This document shows positions 12,157 through 22,990 of a stretch of DNA of 64,000 bases, piece by piece. A program made the translations under genes and the position numbers. Numbering within the stretch: the stretch's first letter is position 1; every line of letters begins with the position of its first letter. This DNA is from Opisthocomus hoazin (Eukaryota; Chordata; Aves; Opisthocomiformes; Opisthocomidae), in NCBI RefSeq assembly GCF_030867145.1, contig NC_134428.1, forward strand, positions 20,873,537 to 20,937,536, given 5' to 3'. The notes under the pieces were generated by a model. The model had not been told where the DNA came from. It did not search any database and saw only the letters and a program-made list of their open reading frames with translations.

Positions 12157-15100
12157 CTGAAGTAGAAATCAAAAGAAGAGTTAGAGACACAGATGAATGT
12201 TCTAACAGCTTGTTTTCCATCAGTTTTCTCATAATCCTCCATTCAAAGTGAGTGTATTTCCTTTTCCTCCTGTGGACTTCATGATCATCTTATCCAGCAC
12301 TTTCGGCTTGTCATTCTCCAGCCTTCACAAACATTTTCCCTGTCACCACAGCTCTGTAACATAAAGAACCTATGTTGCACTTCAGCACTATGGATTATCT
12401 CACCCCATCAGCTGCCATCACTAGACCTTGGTAGACTAGACTCTTGGCAGCAGAGAAGAAAAGTTGTATTGCAGATCAAAAAGTTTACACATTTAGGTTA
12501 ATCTCTTGACACCTTGCTGAACGCTTGACACAGAGTGGGATGGAAGCAAGACAATTTTTTTCATTTGAGACCACATTCTGGCCCTGCTAGCAATCCAAGT
12601 GTGTATCAAGGTTCTTACCACACGTCTGTTCAGCAACACCACCTGGGCAGAGTTTAACACCAAAAACGCCATTTCCAGAAGAAGAAAGGTAAAAGAGAGA
12701 CAGTAAGGCCAAAAAAGACACTATGATGAGAATGTTCCTTATAGACAATCTCCAGCTGAACAGTAGATATCCTTTCGCCTTTTTAACCTTCATTGACATA
12801 GCTCCCCTCATGCTGACATTCAAATTTGGGAATGCCTAGTTCAAACCCATTAATTAAAACAGGTATCATATCACAGCTAACACAATATAGGAAGAGCCTA
12901 AAAGACAGGACAGGCAACAAAGAAAACCCCTATTCTGCTCATCTACCAAATTCCTAGCTCCTCACCTCATTTTCCAATTCAACAGTGACTAGCTGTGCTT
13001 GAACTTTCTCATAGCGTTCCAGTTTTCTTTGGAGACCTTCTACCTCCTCTTTAAGCAATCCGTTGTTTTCTTTCATTTCCCTGTGGTGAAGAGAGAGACA
13101 ACAATTATAGAGTGGTAAAACTCAATTCACTCTCACAAACTTCCAGATACATGTGGAATTACAGGGGAATCATACAACACTGAACAGACATGATGACATT
13201 CAGCTGACTCACTTCTATAACCTTCACTGCAAAGCCACTACTACAAAAAGACACAGCTTTATTGCACTGATGCTTTTCTACTCTATGTGCCCTCCTAATT
13301 ATGTCCAAACAACCTGAAGTTTTGTATCTGCTTTACTGATTGGCAAAACAGCATTGAGCGTAGCAAAAGACCCCCAACTCTGATCTTCAGTCAGACTGAA
13401 TGCAGGGCTGGAACACAGCAAGCGGTAGACACTTAGGCTTTTTGAGTACTCTATGATGACTGAGCAAGCATTGAGACTGCTTGCTCTTACTTTAATAGAG
13501 GTTTGCAAGGGTGAGATAAACTGTTTCAAAAAAAATATGACCTCTAATCTGTTGATGTCATGTTTCTGTGCACAAAAAACAAGCATAAGAAAAAAATTGC
13601 AAGATAATTTAAAACGATAATGAACCACTAACAAGAACAAAGCCAAGGGAAATTATTTAATTTTAGAATAAGAAAAAGCTGGCAAGATCACTCATGTAAT
13701 TTAGGTTGGGGTTTTTTTAAAGATGCACTGAAAGATGGAAACTAAGTTTACTGAAAAAACAAAAATCTTTCAGGCAAGTTATTTCATAGTACACAGGAAT
13801 TTAATTTTTCAAAGTAATTGTCAGTTCAGAAACCCAGAACATCTACTCTACTAAGGGCTATATCAGAGTGCTTCAAAAATTTAAACAAAAGACTTTCCAA
13901 ACATTATGCTGGAACAACAGGCTTTTAAAATAGTGGTAACAATAACTAAGCAAGAACAGTTATTACAGAAATGTTCAGCTATCTCTTCTCTCAACAGGGT
14001 TTTCTTTCCCAAACCTGTATAGAGTTCATCTCTATCTTTAAACACTGAATTTTTTTCTAACAAGTAGGTACCAGCATCCAGAACAATCAATACACTCTCA
14101 CTATGTTATGGAAGATTACCCAAATCTTATCAAATTCTCTCATCTAGTAACCGTCACAACACTGCTCAACTCATACGCAGCATTTATATGAAATATTTAA
14201 ACTTCCTTCTAAGTTTCCCATATGGAAGCTTGATAGAGGAATTTGAAAGTGCATATAGTGCAACTGCAGCAGGTACAAGAGAACACAAGATAACCCTCTC
14301 CACAACTGAACCCTTATTTCACCTGAAGTAGGCATTTTCCTCCCTGAGTTGGCGCAATTCCCGCTCCATTTTTGGGAAACGGGCCAGTTCTGCCTTCATG
14401 TTCTTGACAATTAGAGCATCATGTTCCTGCTGGGAAAACTTCTGTTCCAGATCCTGGAAAACATGGGATGACAAGAGGACAGCAATGATTAACTTGGATT
14501 CATAAGAGCTACTTCTCCATTGTACTTTTTGAACTCAAATCAATGATTTGAATGAAGTTGGAAGGGAACTTCGTAGATCATCTGCTCCAATCCATTGCTC
14601 AAAGTAGCGATGGATGACTCTCGTTCCACTTTTAACACCTGGGCTGGCCTCTTCTCTACACCTCTTTACCATAAGTTCATAACAAAAAAAGGATCTCTGC
14701 TAATCACTTAAAAGACCTTCTTCTATCAATTAAACCAAATCTATGATTTTCTTGTCCTCTATCCCTCCATCAATGAAGTGTAGAGTTGGATGGCCTGCAA
14801 GAATTAGGAATGAAAAGAAACACAACCACACATTTTAGCATTATGGTAAAAGTTCATTTAGAGCCGCGGTGCAGTCTGATATCCTGTTTCCCGACCTTTC
14901 CTTCCAACGGACAAAGTCTCTTCTTAAGCCACAGAACTGGCAATGAGGCTGGCTTTCAGCATAGCTTACCTTCACAGCAACCACAGGCAACGGCACTACC
15001 AGCACCTGCTCAAACCCAAGTAACTCTCCACACCTACCTCTCCCAGGAAGCAAAGACAAGTGAAAAAGATACACTCCCACCAACCTACATGTTAATTCAA

Positions 15101-18100
15101 AAGGACATAAAGCATCTCTATACTAACATTTAAGCCAGCATGGTTTTGAAAGTATTGCAAGAAACTGCACTTTCTAAAAGAGCTAAATTCAACTCCAGAG
15201 GAAGGGTTTTCTGGGAAGCAGAAAAGTAACTGTAGCTGCTAGGTTCATCCCCCACCATTTGAAAAAAGGTTGCTCTAGAAGCAATTTTTAGCAGAGCAAT
15301 CGTGTGCTCTGGCACACGATTAAACAGAGTATTTCTCCAGCGCACTGCGTAAGGATATAAATCACTCTTCTATAGAGAAAGCATGGCTGGATTTTTTTCC
15401 CAATCAATTGATACAACAGAGGTGAAGAGTGTCATGTTACAGCTAATTGTAGGTAGCCTGGTCCATCCAATTGAATTTAGCCCACTTCAACTCTTGCTGG
15501 CCACCAGGTCAAATTCTTATACAGCAAACCAATCTTTTATTTCTGCAATAATCATTTTTTTAAAAAAATACTCCTCTATTCTTCCACAGAAGAAATTAAA
15601 AACTAAAGTTTTAAAGAGGCCACAAAGTTTCTTACCTTAATCTTCTGTTCATATTCTGCCAGTAGGGATTGGCTTGCTTGCAACGTCTGGATTTGCTGAC
15701 TAGCCTCTTGCCATTTTCTATTAGATGTAGACACAAGCTACTGTTACAGAAGATCGTCTCTCACACAGTTTCACACTCACACCATCTCCCTCTAACTTAG
15801 AGGCAAAAATACCCATTTTAATAAAAAGATGCATCTTGAGTAATACCCAAAAATCAAGCCACCTTACGAAACCAACAAATCAACACTCACAGTAAATAAA
15901 CAGCACCATTGAAACTGAAGAGTTGAACTCAGTAAGCAAGGAAAAACACACTCGTATCTTTCAACTAACCCTCAACTATGATTTAAGGCTTGATATTTTT
16001 GTTCTGTTCAGCCTATAAAGTTCAGATTAGCCTTTCCCACCCACATGCCTTCTGTTAACTCTCTACCATGAACATGAGACATCGCTGAGATTTTAAGCTC
16101 AAGTGGGTTTTTTTTTCCCCAATGTACAATTAACTTGCACCTCAGAGCTAGTTTCAAAGAACGGTTATAACCTGCACATCCAGATCAAAGAACCCCTTTG
16201 AAGAGCAGAAATCAAACGCTGTTGAAAGTTTTCTGAGTGACAACAGCTGCAGAAGACTGAAGTTTTGTTTGCCTTTTTCTCCCTACAGCCATTGATCCCC
16301 TGCTTACTTCTGTTGAACATCCAGCTGTTCCATCAGCTCCTGCTTCTGAGAGTCTTGGCTTGTCATCTGCATCTCTTGATTCATTATATTCCATTGCAGC
16401 TCTGATATTTTCCCTTTTAATATGGTGATTGTCTGAATTAATGGAAAGAAAGAATAAACACACAAGACTATGACTCTCCAAGCTGGACATTATGGATGCT
16501 GATAGACAGAAATCATATCCAACTAAAAAATACAAACACTGAATATAGAAACAATGCCACACTCTTGCAAACCTTCAGACCTGTAAAGTCACCTCAAAAA
16601 TAAAAGCAAGAGAAAAATCATTTAGTTGCTTTCATCTGTCACCCAAATTGTCATTTCCATTACCTATTAAGTGGGTGACCTCAAAGCGGCATGAAAAATA
16701 ACAAGCTTCAAAGCTAGATGATGATAAAACACAAGTAATATATATTAAAGTTAAAAAAAAAATATCCCTCAACCATTCCAAATATATTTTGCCTGGGTTT
16801 CAAAGTTGAAAATGTCTGGGTTTGCCGCAGCCAAATACCAGACATATTATGCTTTCCTTGAAAACAGAGGCCAGTGGTTTTAAAAATTTTGTTCTAACCA
16901 TCTTTAAAGAAAAACTCAGAGGTTTGTTTCAAATCACTGTTACTCAGTTCCCTTTAGCAGAGGAAAAAAATGTCAAAACATTACATATGTAGGGTGCTTT
17001 CTACACAGAGGGACATGCAGGGTTCTCATCTTGATACTGATGGGTATAGAAATAAAAAGAACACAGAAATAGAACTGCTGCACACATTTCATACGTGGGT
17101 TTAGTTTCTCACATGTCATCACTGTCTCCCTGTTCTTAACCACTGATAACTGGCACGTTAAATCTGTTTACCTGCTTTATCACATAGATACATTTCCAGT
17201 GACGCTCAGGCAGCAGGAAGGCTTAAGGACTTAGCGGTTGTTGATCCACAGCTGGTGCACAAAACCAGATTAAACAGAAAAGTAACAAACTAACTAGCTG
17301 AACTTAACTGTAATACTATCTGAAAAGGTTGAGGGGTTGAGAAGATGGGCTGTTCATCCAAAAGATTATCCAAGTGTTCATTCTACAGTGGCACACAGAG
17401 GCATTGAAGACACTTTGGGAAGACATACTTTGTACATAACTTTGGTCTCATCCACCCTACAGTTCCCCCTACTTCCCTGAACACCTTCTCATCTTATCTC
17501 CTCCATCACTGCCCCTTTCTTTACTCAATGTCATGTAACCTGACTTCTAAACCCAGGTGCTGTATGTTGCCTCACACTTTTTTTTATCCTTCCCCATACC
17601 AACCTATCTAAATCTCTTTACTTTGTTAATTAACACAGCAGTAAAACATCTTGCTACCTGCTCGCCTGTGTCTAGACTTGGTTAGGTTCTAAAATTTGAC
17701 AGCAAAACCAGGGTTTATTCATTTCCAGATAATGAACATAGTGATTCCAATTCTATACATTTTTTTAAAAAATCAGAAAGGGCATTTTCAATTCACAAGA
17801 ACGGCAAAGTCACCTGAAGCTATGAACGGATTAAAAAATTACTCTGTTCTTACTTCATTAGCTTCAGCTAATTTGCTCTCCTTCTCTTGCAGCTTCTTAC
17901 TCATTGTCTCCATGCTCCTCTTATACGATTTGTTCATCTCCATTTGTTCTTTCAGTTTATTTTCAGCTTCTGTTTCCCTTTCCTGGTATTGCTTTATGCG
18001 TGTGAGCAGCTCCTGGTTACGGTCAGCCTCTCGCTTGCAGAGAAAAACAGTGCAAAGAGACATAAGAAGAAAGTAGCACAAAGGTGAAGGCGTTTCCGTT

Positions 18101-21100
18101 TCTCCTGTCTGCATTCCTCAATACTAGGGTTACCAAGGGACTGTCGTGAAGCAATGTTACTCGGACCATAGCTTTAACCTTTGCACCAGCACGGGCAAAA
18201 AACTTACCAGCAACAACTCAATGTCAAGCAACCACCCACGGCAATGGAGCTAGAAAATTAAGAGACTGAGCCTTCCAAATCTCTAAGACTAAGATGTGAA
18301 TATGAGAATACAGACACAGCTTCACAGACTCCACGGCACACTCTCCAGCAGATCACAGATGAAAACATTTGATTCTCCAATTTAAAGCTGACCCATGCAT
18401 AGCAAACTGACTTTAAGAAACTCAGATCTCATTACTTGGGTTAATAAGACAAACTTCCCTCTGCAACTTCTGAAATTCATATGAGGCTATTTAATAGCAA
18501 AGAAACTGAGTTTAAATGCACAGTATTATCAATGAACACAATAAATATTTCTGCACTCTGACAACCTTTCATACATCACTTCAGTTTATTCCTACCACAA
18601 ACTGATTAAGACTTCTTGAAAAAACATGTAGTAAACTGCTTTGCTAAGCAAAGCAAATCGAAACACAGATTTACATAGTAAGCAAGGATTATCCCAAAAC
18701 CTTTATCCACATGACCCAAAAAACCACAGAATCTGAGCAGGGTAATTACCACAGTACTGGATTAGCACTGCTCCCTTTTTTTGTACCAGCATTTCAAGAG
18801 TTTCTCTGACTGACTCAGCTGCATTCCAGTTTGAACTCTTCCTGGCTTAATCCCACACCACCTGACTTCACACAAACTAGGAATTTAGCCACTGACTCAA
18901 TATTTCACAACTACACACTAAATCTGTCGCCCAGCACCCTTGTAAAATACAACAAAACATGCTTATTATTTTTTAAAGATACTTTTTTAAAATAATCAGC
19001 CATATATAAGCCCTTTATTATCTTACAAAACCCACAGATCTACTACTTATTTCAGTAACATAGTTAAGCAAACGTACACAGGCATAAAACCAGAAACAAA
19101 TAAAAGCTATTAGTCCCTGAGGGAGGCTCACTGCTTTATCAGTGCAAGTTCTCTTGTGTGACAGTGCATGGCTGGCACTACTGCCATTCCAATTAATTAC
19201 AGTCACACAAACTAAATATTTGCAATTGTGCCAGCAAAAGTTCAAATTCATTTAGGAGAAAAACGCTTAAATACTTCTGGGAGAAGCAAATAACAAATCC
19301 CTTTTGTTATTGCTACCCATGTGCTAACTTCAGTGTTAAACTAACAGCATCGAGTGATCAGATCATCAGTTTGTCAACCAAACAAGCCTTCAAGGTTCAC
19401 ACTCTTGTGTACACTAGCAAGTTAGCACAAAGCACTGTGAGGAGATCTGTAGAGCAAAACAGTTGGTGCTGGGAAGCTGACACCCACACCACCACCACAT
19501 TTGCAGCAAATGCAGTAAACGCATTCCAGGAGCATTTACTACAGATTCGCTGAAGCCTTGCTCTGAAGACAGTGCTCATTAGTAGCTGGAGAACGCTAGG
19601 CTTGCTCCTGGACTACATCTTTCAGTTTAGTTTCATACAAAAAAAAGTTGACTATACACCTTCTGAGACACTCCACTGCAAACCAAAGCACAGCACATGA
19701 GAAGTCAAGAGCACATCCCTGATCCAAACTAAAACACCAGCGTAGATGCACTATGTGTGTTGTGACTTAGGCCTACGATATCAAGCCATCTGCAACTGTC
19801 ATACTCACCTCATAGTTTCTGGCATTGGTATTAGCTGCCTTCTCTAGTTCAATGCGAGCTCGTTTGTGGCTGAGCTCCATCTGCATCTTCTCTCGCTCCA
19901 CCTGCAGGAGCTGGGATTTGGAGTGGATCTGCCCAGCTTGTTCTTCCAACTGGCCAGTTCATGTGTGAAAAGGGACATTACACACCATTAACAGCACCGC
20001 AATGACATTGTTATCTCCCACCCTGTACTATTCAGCTGACACTCCCATGCCACTTTACAAGTTACAAGGGAGCTATCACTGTATTTGTGGTACTCATCTT
20101 CTCACACCAGCCGCAGACAGGGAAACCAAGAGGTCAACAACACACTCAGAAACTGACACCAAATCAAGTTTTAGCTGGAAAGAAGTAAAATTGAAGATCT
20201 TCGTTCTGAATTTCTCACTCAGTCTCTAGAGGACAAAATGTACTTCTCTCTCTATAAAAAGGTTAATTACGAACTCCCCACACTTCATAGAACAGCAGCT
20301 AAGCAAGAAGAGATCATGCTCCCCACTAAATTTAACTGCTGAGCAAAATAACATGTTTTTCTACTACCTGCTACAACATTATGCCTCCTTTTTTCATTCC
20401 AATTACCTTACAGAACAGACAGTATTAACAGAATACATCTAAGCAACGTACACTCAACACATAGCTAATGAAGACTCTCTAACCAGAGATATACCATAGA
20501 CAAAAAATGCATAAATTTTTCTTAGCATTCCAAATGCAAAGCTTATTTTACACTTAAAGACTGAAATAGAAATTATATCAAGATACAGAATACAGAAACT
20601 TTATTACAGTCTAATAAACTGTCCATATGATCCCAGATGTCAACTTACTCCATGCTTTATGAGCATAAGGCAGCTTACAGGAAAAACTCAAAAAACCCAC
20701 ACGGATATGAACAGAAGCAGACAAGAAAGCACAAGCGGTTAGCACATCAAAGCCACAGCACAATGCAAAGCTCCTCTATGTGTCCAGACAAAGAAACTTT
20801 CATGAAGGCTGTGAAAAAAGGTAACAAAGTGACTTAGCAGAAAAATATTGACAGATATAAAGCTCCTTTGTTCAGCAATATGAAAACAACTTACAATTTA
20901 ATTTCCTGGGCTGGTATACAAGTATAACAAGCAGAGAAGAAATTCAAAGGACCTTTCTGCAGTTTTTACAAAACAGAAGTAAGTACGTCTGATGCTTTAA
21001 AAACATCTAAAGATTCTAAAACTTTGACCAAAAGTAAGCTTCCATTCTTGAGCTTGCATGAATATCAATTTTAGAAAGAATGGTCGGATCTCAATGAAAT

Positions 21101-21333
21101 CAATCCCGATTCCTGGAATCAAAAGGCACCTACAACCCCACCGAAGGGATGCTGCAGGCATCACCAAGCTGAGGACACCTCACCTGCACCCTCTGCTGGT
21201 ACTGGATCTGTAAGGAGCTTTGAGACGATCCCGGTGTAGCCACTCCAGACACTCCCTCCATACGCTGTGAAATAAAGTTGTTGAGGGATCTCAGGGTGGA
21301 GAAGACGGTGGTATTATTTTCCAGGTCCTCCAT
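12095..21333 (-). CDS. MAD1L1: MAD1L1, spindle assembly checkpoint protein MAD1 (N-terminal half, partial)
   Basis: Eight coding exons on the minus strand encode residues 1 to about 329 of MAD1, a mostly coiled-coil scaffold of roughly 720 aa. It sits at the nuclear pore in interphase and at unattached kinetochores in mitosis, where it binds MAD2 to produce checkpoint signal. The start [20 protein letters not shown] matches vertebrate MAD1, and the remaining exons follow human MAD1 with almost no length change (for example [37 protein letters not shown]). The translation is rich in E, Q, K and L heptads, as expected for coiled coil. The MAD2-interaction motif and the C-terminal RWD-like head lie in later exons, which are not in this window. 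All joins keep frame. Recognition is by eye from known family sequence; identity is close to certain. Confidence 0.97.
12157..12965 (-). other. MAD1L1: MAD1L1 intron 8
   Basis: 809 bases with GT/AG ends. I see no exon, repeat or RNA gene in it. Confidence 0.9.
12966..13080 (-). CDS. MAD1L1: MAD1L1 exon 8 (residues 270-308)
   Basis: 115 nt; the first G completes R270, followed by [20 protein letters not shown] and LVTVELENE. Acceptor TTCACCACAG, donor GTGAGG, phase 0 at the end. Confidence 0.95.
13081..14322 (-). other. MAD1L1: MAD1L1 intron 7
   Basis: 1.24 kb, A/T-rich. A 115-codon minus-strand open frame at 13299-13646 has no splice context or family resemblance. Nothing else is supported. 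Confidence 0.9.
14323..14453 (-). CDS. MAD1L1: MAD1L1 exon 7 (residues 227-269 and part of 270)
   Basis: 131 nt, from [19 protein letters not shown] to LREENAYF, ending with AG of an arginine codon. Acceptor TTTTCCAG, donor GTGAAA. It matches human DLEQKLSLQEQDAAIVKNM closely. Confidence 0.95.
14454..15635 (-). other. MAD1L1: MAD1L1 intron 6
   Basis: 1.18 kb. It contains a short CR1 3'-end fragment near 14535-14612. The overlapping open frames at 14786-15133 show no family I recognise. Confidence 0.88.
14535..14612 (-). mobile_element. short decayed CR1 3'-end fragment
   Basis: The plus strand reads GTTGGAAGGGAACTTCGTAG, then ATCATCTGCTCCAATCC and TTGCTCAAAG. This follows the reverse complement of the CR1 3' tail (GTTGGAAGGGACCT, ATCATCTAGTCCAACCC). 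Only about 75 bases are alignable by eye. Confidence 0.6.
15636..15717 (-). CDS. MAD1L1: MAD1L1 exon 6 (residues 199-226)
   Basis: 82 nt; its first base completes K199, followed by [13 protein letters not shown] through EYEQKIK. It ends in phase 0 at a GTAAGA donor. The intron between exons 5 and 6 is only 590 bases. Confidence 0.94.
15718..16307 (-). other. MAD1L1: MAD1L1 intron 5
   Basis: 590 bases; nothing beyond splice ends is visible. Confidence 0.9.
16308..16432 (-). CDS. MAD1L1: MAD1L1 exon 5 (residues 158-198 and part of 199)
   Basis: 125 nt, from [17 protein letters not shown] to MEQLDVQQ, leaving two bases of a lysine codon that the next exon completes. Acceptor TAATTCAG, donor GTAAGC. 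A second frame is also open across this exon, but only this frame matches MAD1. Confidence 0.95.
16433..17853 (-). other. MAD1L1: MAD1L1 intron 4
   Basis: 1.42 kb, A/T-rich; no exon, repeat family or RNA gene seen. Confidence 0.9.
17854..18033 (-). CDS. MAD1L1: MAD1L1 exon 4 (residues 98-157)
   Basis: 180 nt, phase 0 at both ends, from [13 protein letters not shown] to SKLAEANE. Acceptor TTTTTCTCTGCAAG, donor GTAAGA. Dense E/K/Q heptads are consistent with continuous coiled coil. Confidence 0.95.
18034..19808 (-). other. MAD1L1: MAD1L1 intron 3
   Basis: 1.78 kb. It contains a perfect 8-bp inverted repeat at 18637-18655; otherwise nothing recognised. Confidence 0.9.
18637..18655. repeat. perfect 8-bp inverted repeat with 3-base loop
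   Basis: TGCTTTGC, TAA, GCAAAGCA in MAD1L1 intron 3. Could fold as a hairpin or be a palindromic protein site; no context supports either. Confidence 0.9.
19809..19949 (-). CDS. MAD1L1: MAD1L1 exon 3 (residues 51-97)
   Basis: 141 nt, phase 0 at both ends, from [13 protein letters not shown] to ANTNARNYE, followed by a GTGAGT donor. It contains the very conserved [17 protein letters not shown] coiled-coil segment. The acceptor has a weak pyrimidine tract, interrupted by purines between CCCTTTT and CCAG, but homology fixes the boundary. Confidence 0.95.
19950..21183 (-). other. MAD1L1: MAD1L1 intron 2
   Basis: 1.23 kb; no feature recognised. Confidence 0.9.
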
Positions 21334-21337
21334 GGCT
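21184..21337 (-). CDS. MAD1L1: MAD1L1 exon 2 (start codon, residues 1-50)
   Basis: The acceptor TTTGCAG lies just before the exon, and the ATG is at 21333-21331, four bases into it. The exon encodes [10 protein letters not shown] through the glutamine-rich QIQYQQRVQ and ends in phase 0 at a GTGAGG donor. The length of 50 residues is the same as human exon 2, which supports this start. Confidence 0.95.
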
Positions 21338-22824
21338 CTGCAAACACACAGAAAGTCATCAGCAAAACATGCAGAGCAAGCTGATGTATACTGGCTGCTT
21401 TGCTAAAGACAAGACACATCACTGCCCCAAGGAAACACTTCAACGCAAGGTCTCCCAATTCACAGGGTACGAAACCCAATGTGGTAGTCACTGCTGGGAT
21501 CCACAGATTACTGCTGGGATCAGTTTGAGCCAGAAAACACCATCCAACCAAGGCTTAAGTTGTAGGTCTCTGAAATGAGAAACTGACACAAGGGAGCCTG
21601 CTCTTCCCAAGCTTTCCACCTGAAATGGTTTGCTTTTATTTAAATACATTCTCCCCTCAACCTCAGCCCATAAGCGTACAAATAAGGGCTGTCATAAGTC
21701 ATACAAAATTGAATTCTCCTTTCCTATAGAATCAAGATAGATTCTGGGATACAAGTTAACACTGTAGGACATGAAGATCTACAGCATATAACACTAACAA
21801 GCAGAACTCATTGCTCTTTCTCCAAACATTCAAGGCTGATTGGGAAAAACAACTAATTCCCTATCAGCAGCAAACCCCACCTTCGGCACAACTTGATTCT
21901 GGTTTCCCAAAAGCACTTTGGAACCTAACTTCCAGCAACAAGACTTCCCAAGTTCACAGATCGCTTCAATAAGTGAAACTGTGTCTTGTCGTTCACACAC
22001 AAGCATTTGCAATTCCTCTATCAAATTCAGAAGGGTACTAACTAAAAGGCCAGAGACAAATCAAGACTGGAGCTCAGAAAAGCCTGTGAGGTTTCCCAGG
22101 AGACTTCAGGAAGCCTGAAGCAAGTCCCTCTGGTGACTGCAGGCCCCACCAAGCCCCAGGAGCGTGGAAGAAGGCTCAGAACCAGGAAAGGCAACCCACA
22201 GCGTTCACATAGCCCTGCAGCAGAGACACAGACTGGAGGCAAACTTTCAGGATTACGCACCCTCAGAGTAACGCAGCGGTTCTTCGCGATGATATAAATT
22301 CAAAGAACCGGGAGGCATAACAGAAGCACACAGGCGACAGATAAAACCCAAATGAAGTTTATTCTAAATAAGCACTTCAGTACCACACGCAAACGAATTC
22401 AGGAGACACCACTGCCAACAGGTAACCGAGCTCCAACAAGCCTGGCTTGAAACACAGCACAGCGCTGGGAATTCAGCAGACGCGTACACCACCACACCCC
22501 CACCCACCCCCGCTGCAGAACAGCCTTTGGGACAGGCTCCCCCGGGGGGAGCGGGGGTCCCCCGGCCCTCATGACCGCAGCAGCGCCCTCAGCCCGGCCC
22601 CGCCTCGGGGGTGGGAGGAACGGCGGCACGGCACAGCCTCCCTTCCCCGCTCCCGCGCTGGCGGACGCGGCCGGGCGCGACGGCCAAGCGGCGGGAGCGG
22701 GCTGGGAGAGCCGAGCCGAGCCGAGCCGAGCCGAGCCGAGCCGAGCCGAGCCGAGCCGAGCCGGCGGCCTCCCCGCCACCCTCACGGGCTCGCTCGCTCC
22801 CTCCCTCCCCCTTCCCTCACTCAC
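21338..22824 (-). other. MAD1L1: MAD1L1 intron 1 (inferred)
   Basis: Lies between the inferred untranslated exon 1 and coding exon 2. The right 300 bases belong to the CpG island and include the pentanucleotide repeat. The left part is ordinary A/T-rich intron with a small imperfect duplication of ACTGCTGGGATC near 21488-21519. Confidence 0.6.
22711..22760. repeat. (CCGAG)10 pentanucleotide microsatellite
   Basis: Ten exact CCGAG units, one CpG each, preceded by GAG. It lies inside the MAD1L1 CpG island, just inside intron 1 on the transcript (as CTCGG units). Confidence 0.98.
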
Positions 22825-22900
22825 CCGCCGCGGGCGCGCGCCCCGCGCTCGGATCTCCCTCCTCTCCCCGGCGCCGAGATCTCGCGGGAACTCGAGCCCA
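22825..22900 (-). other. MAD1L1: probable MAD1L1 untranslated exon 1
   Basis: On the minus strand a strong donor (GG followed by GTGAGTG) lies at 22824, about 80 bases downstream of a promoter palindrome at 22903. The first coding exon has its own acceptor at 21339-21338, so a separate 5' untranslated exon is required. This is the best-placed donor inside the CpG island. The transcription start is inferred, so the right boundary is approximate. Confidence 0.5.
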
Positions 22901-22902
22901 GC

Positions 22903-22912
22903 TCTCGCGAGA
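22903..22912. promoter_or_regulatory. TCTCGCGAGA palindrome (CGCG / BANP-type element)
   Basis: A perfect ten-base palindrome in the MAD1L1 CpG island. In vertebrates this element is known to be bound by BANP when unmethylated and to activate CpG-island housekeeping promoters, usually close to the start site. The role here is inferred from the motif and its position. Confidence 0.75.
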
Positions 22913-22990
22913 AGAGCGGCCGGGGCCGCCGTAACGACGGGATTAAGCGCGCAAGCCCTCCGTGCCGTACCGTAATGCCCTGCCTCTGTG

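Larger units (their letters stand above)
22540..22990 (-). promoter_or_regulatory. MAD1L1: CpG-island promoter of MAD1L1
   Basis: A dense CpG, G+C-rich block upstream of the first coding exon. It contains the palindrome TCTCGCGAGA at 22903-22912 and an E2F-like TTCCCGCGAGA on the minus strand at about 22880-22890, which suits a cell-cycle gene. No TATA box is visible. The transcription start is inferred to lie just downstream (lower coordinates) of the palindrome. Confidence 0.85.

Noticed and set aside
13299-13646. 115-codon minus-strand frame in MAD1L1 intron 7
   Set aside because: No homology, no matching splice sites, and biased low-complexity content.
16212-16562. Second open frame (116 codons) across MAD1L1 exon 5
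   Set aside because: Runs through both splice sites into the introns, and the exon's MAD1 frame is clear; dual coding is not supported.
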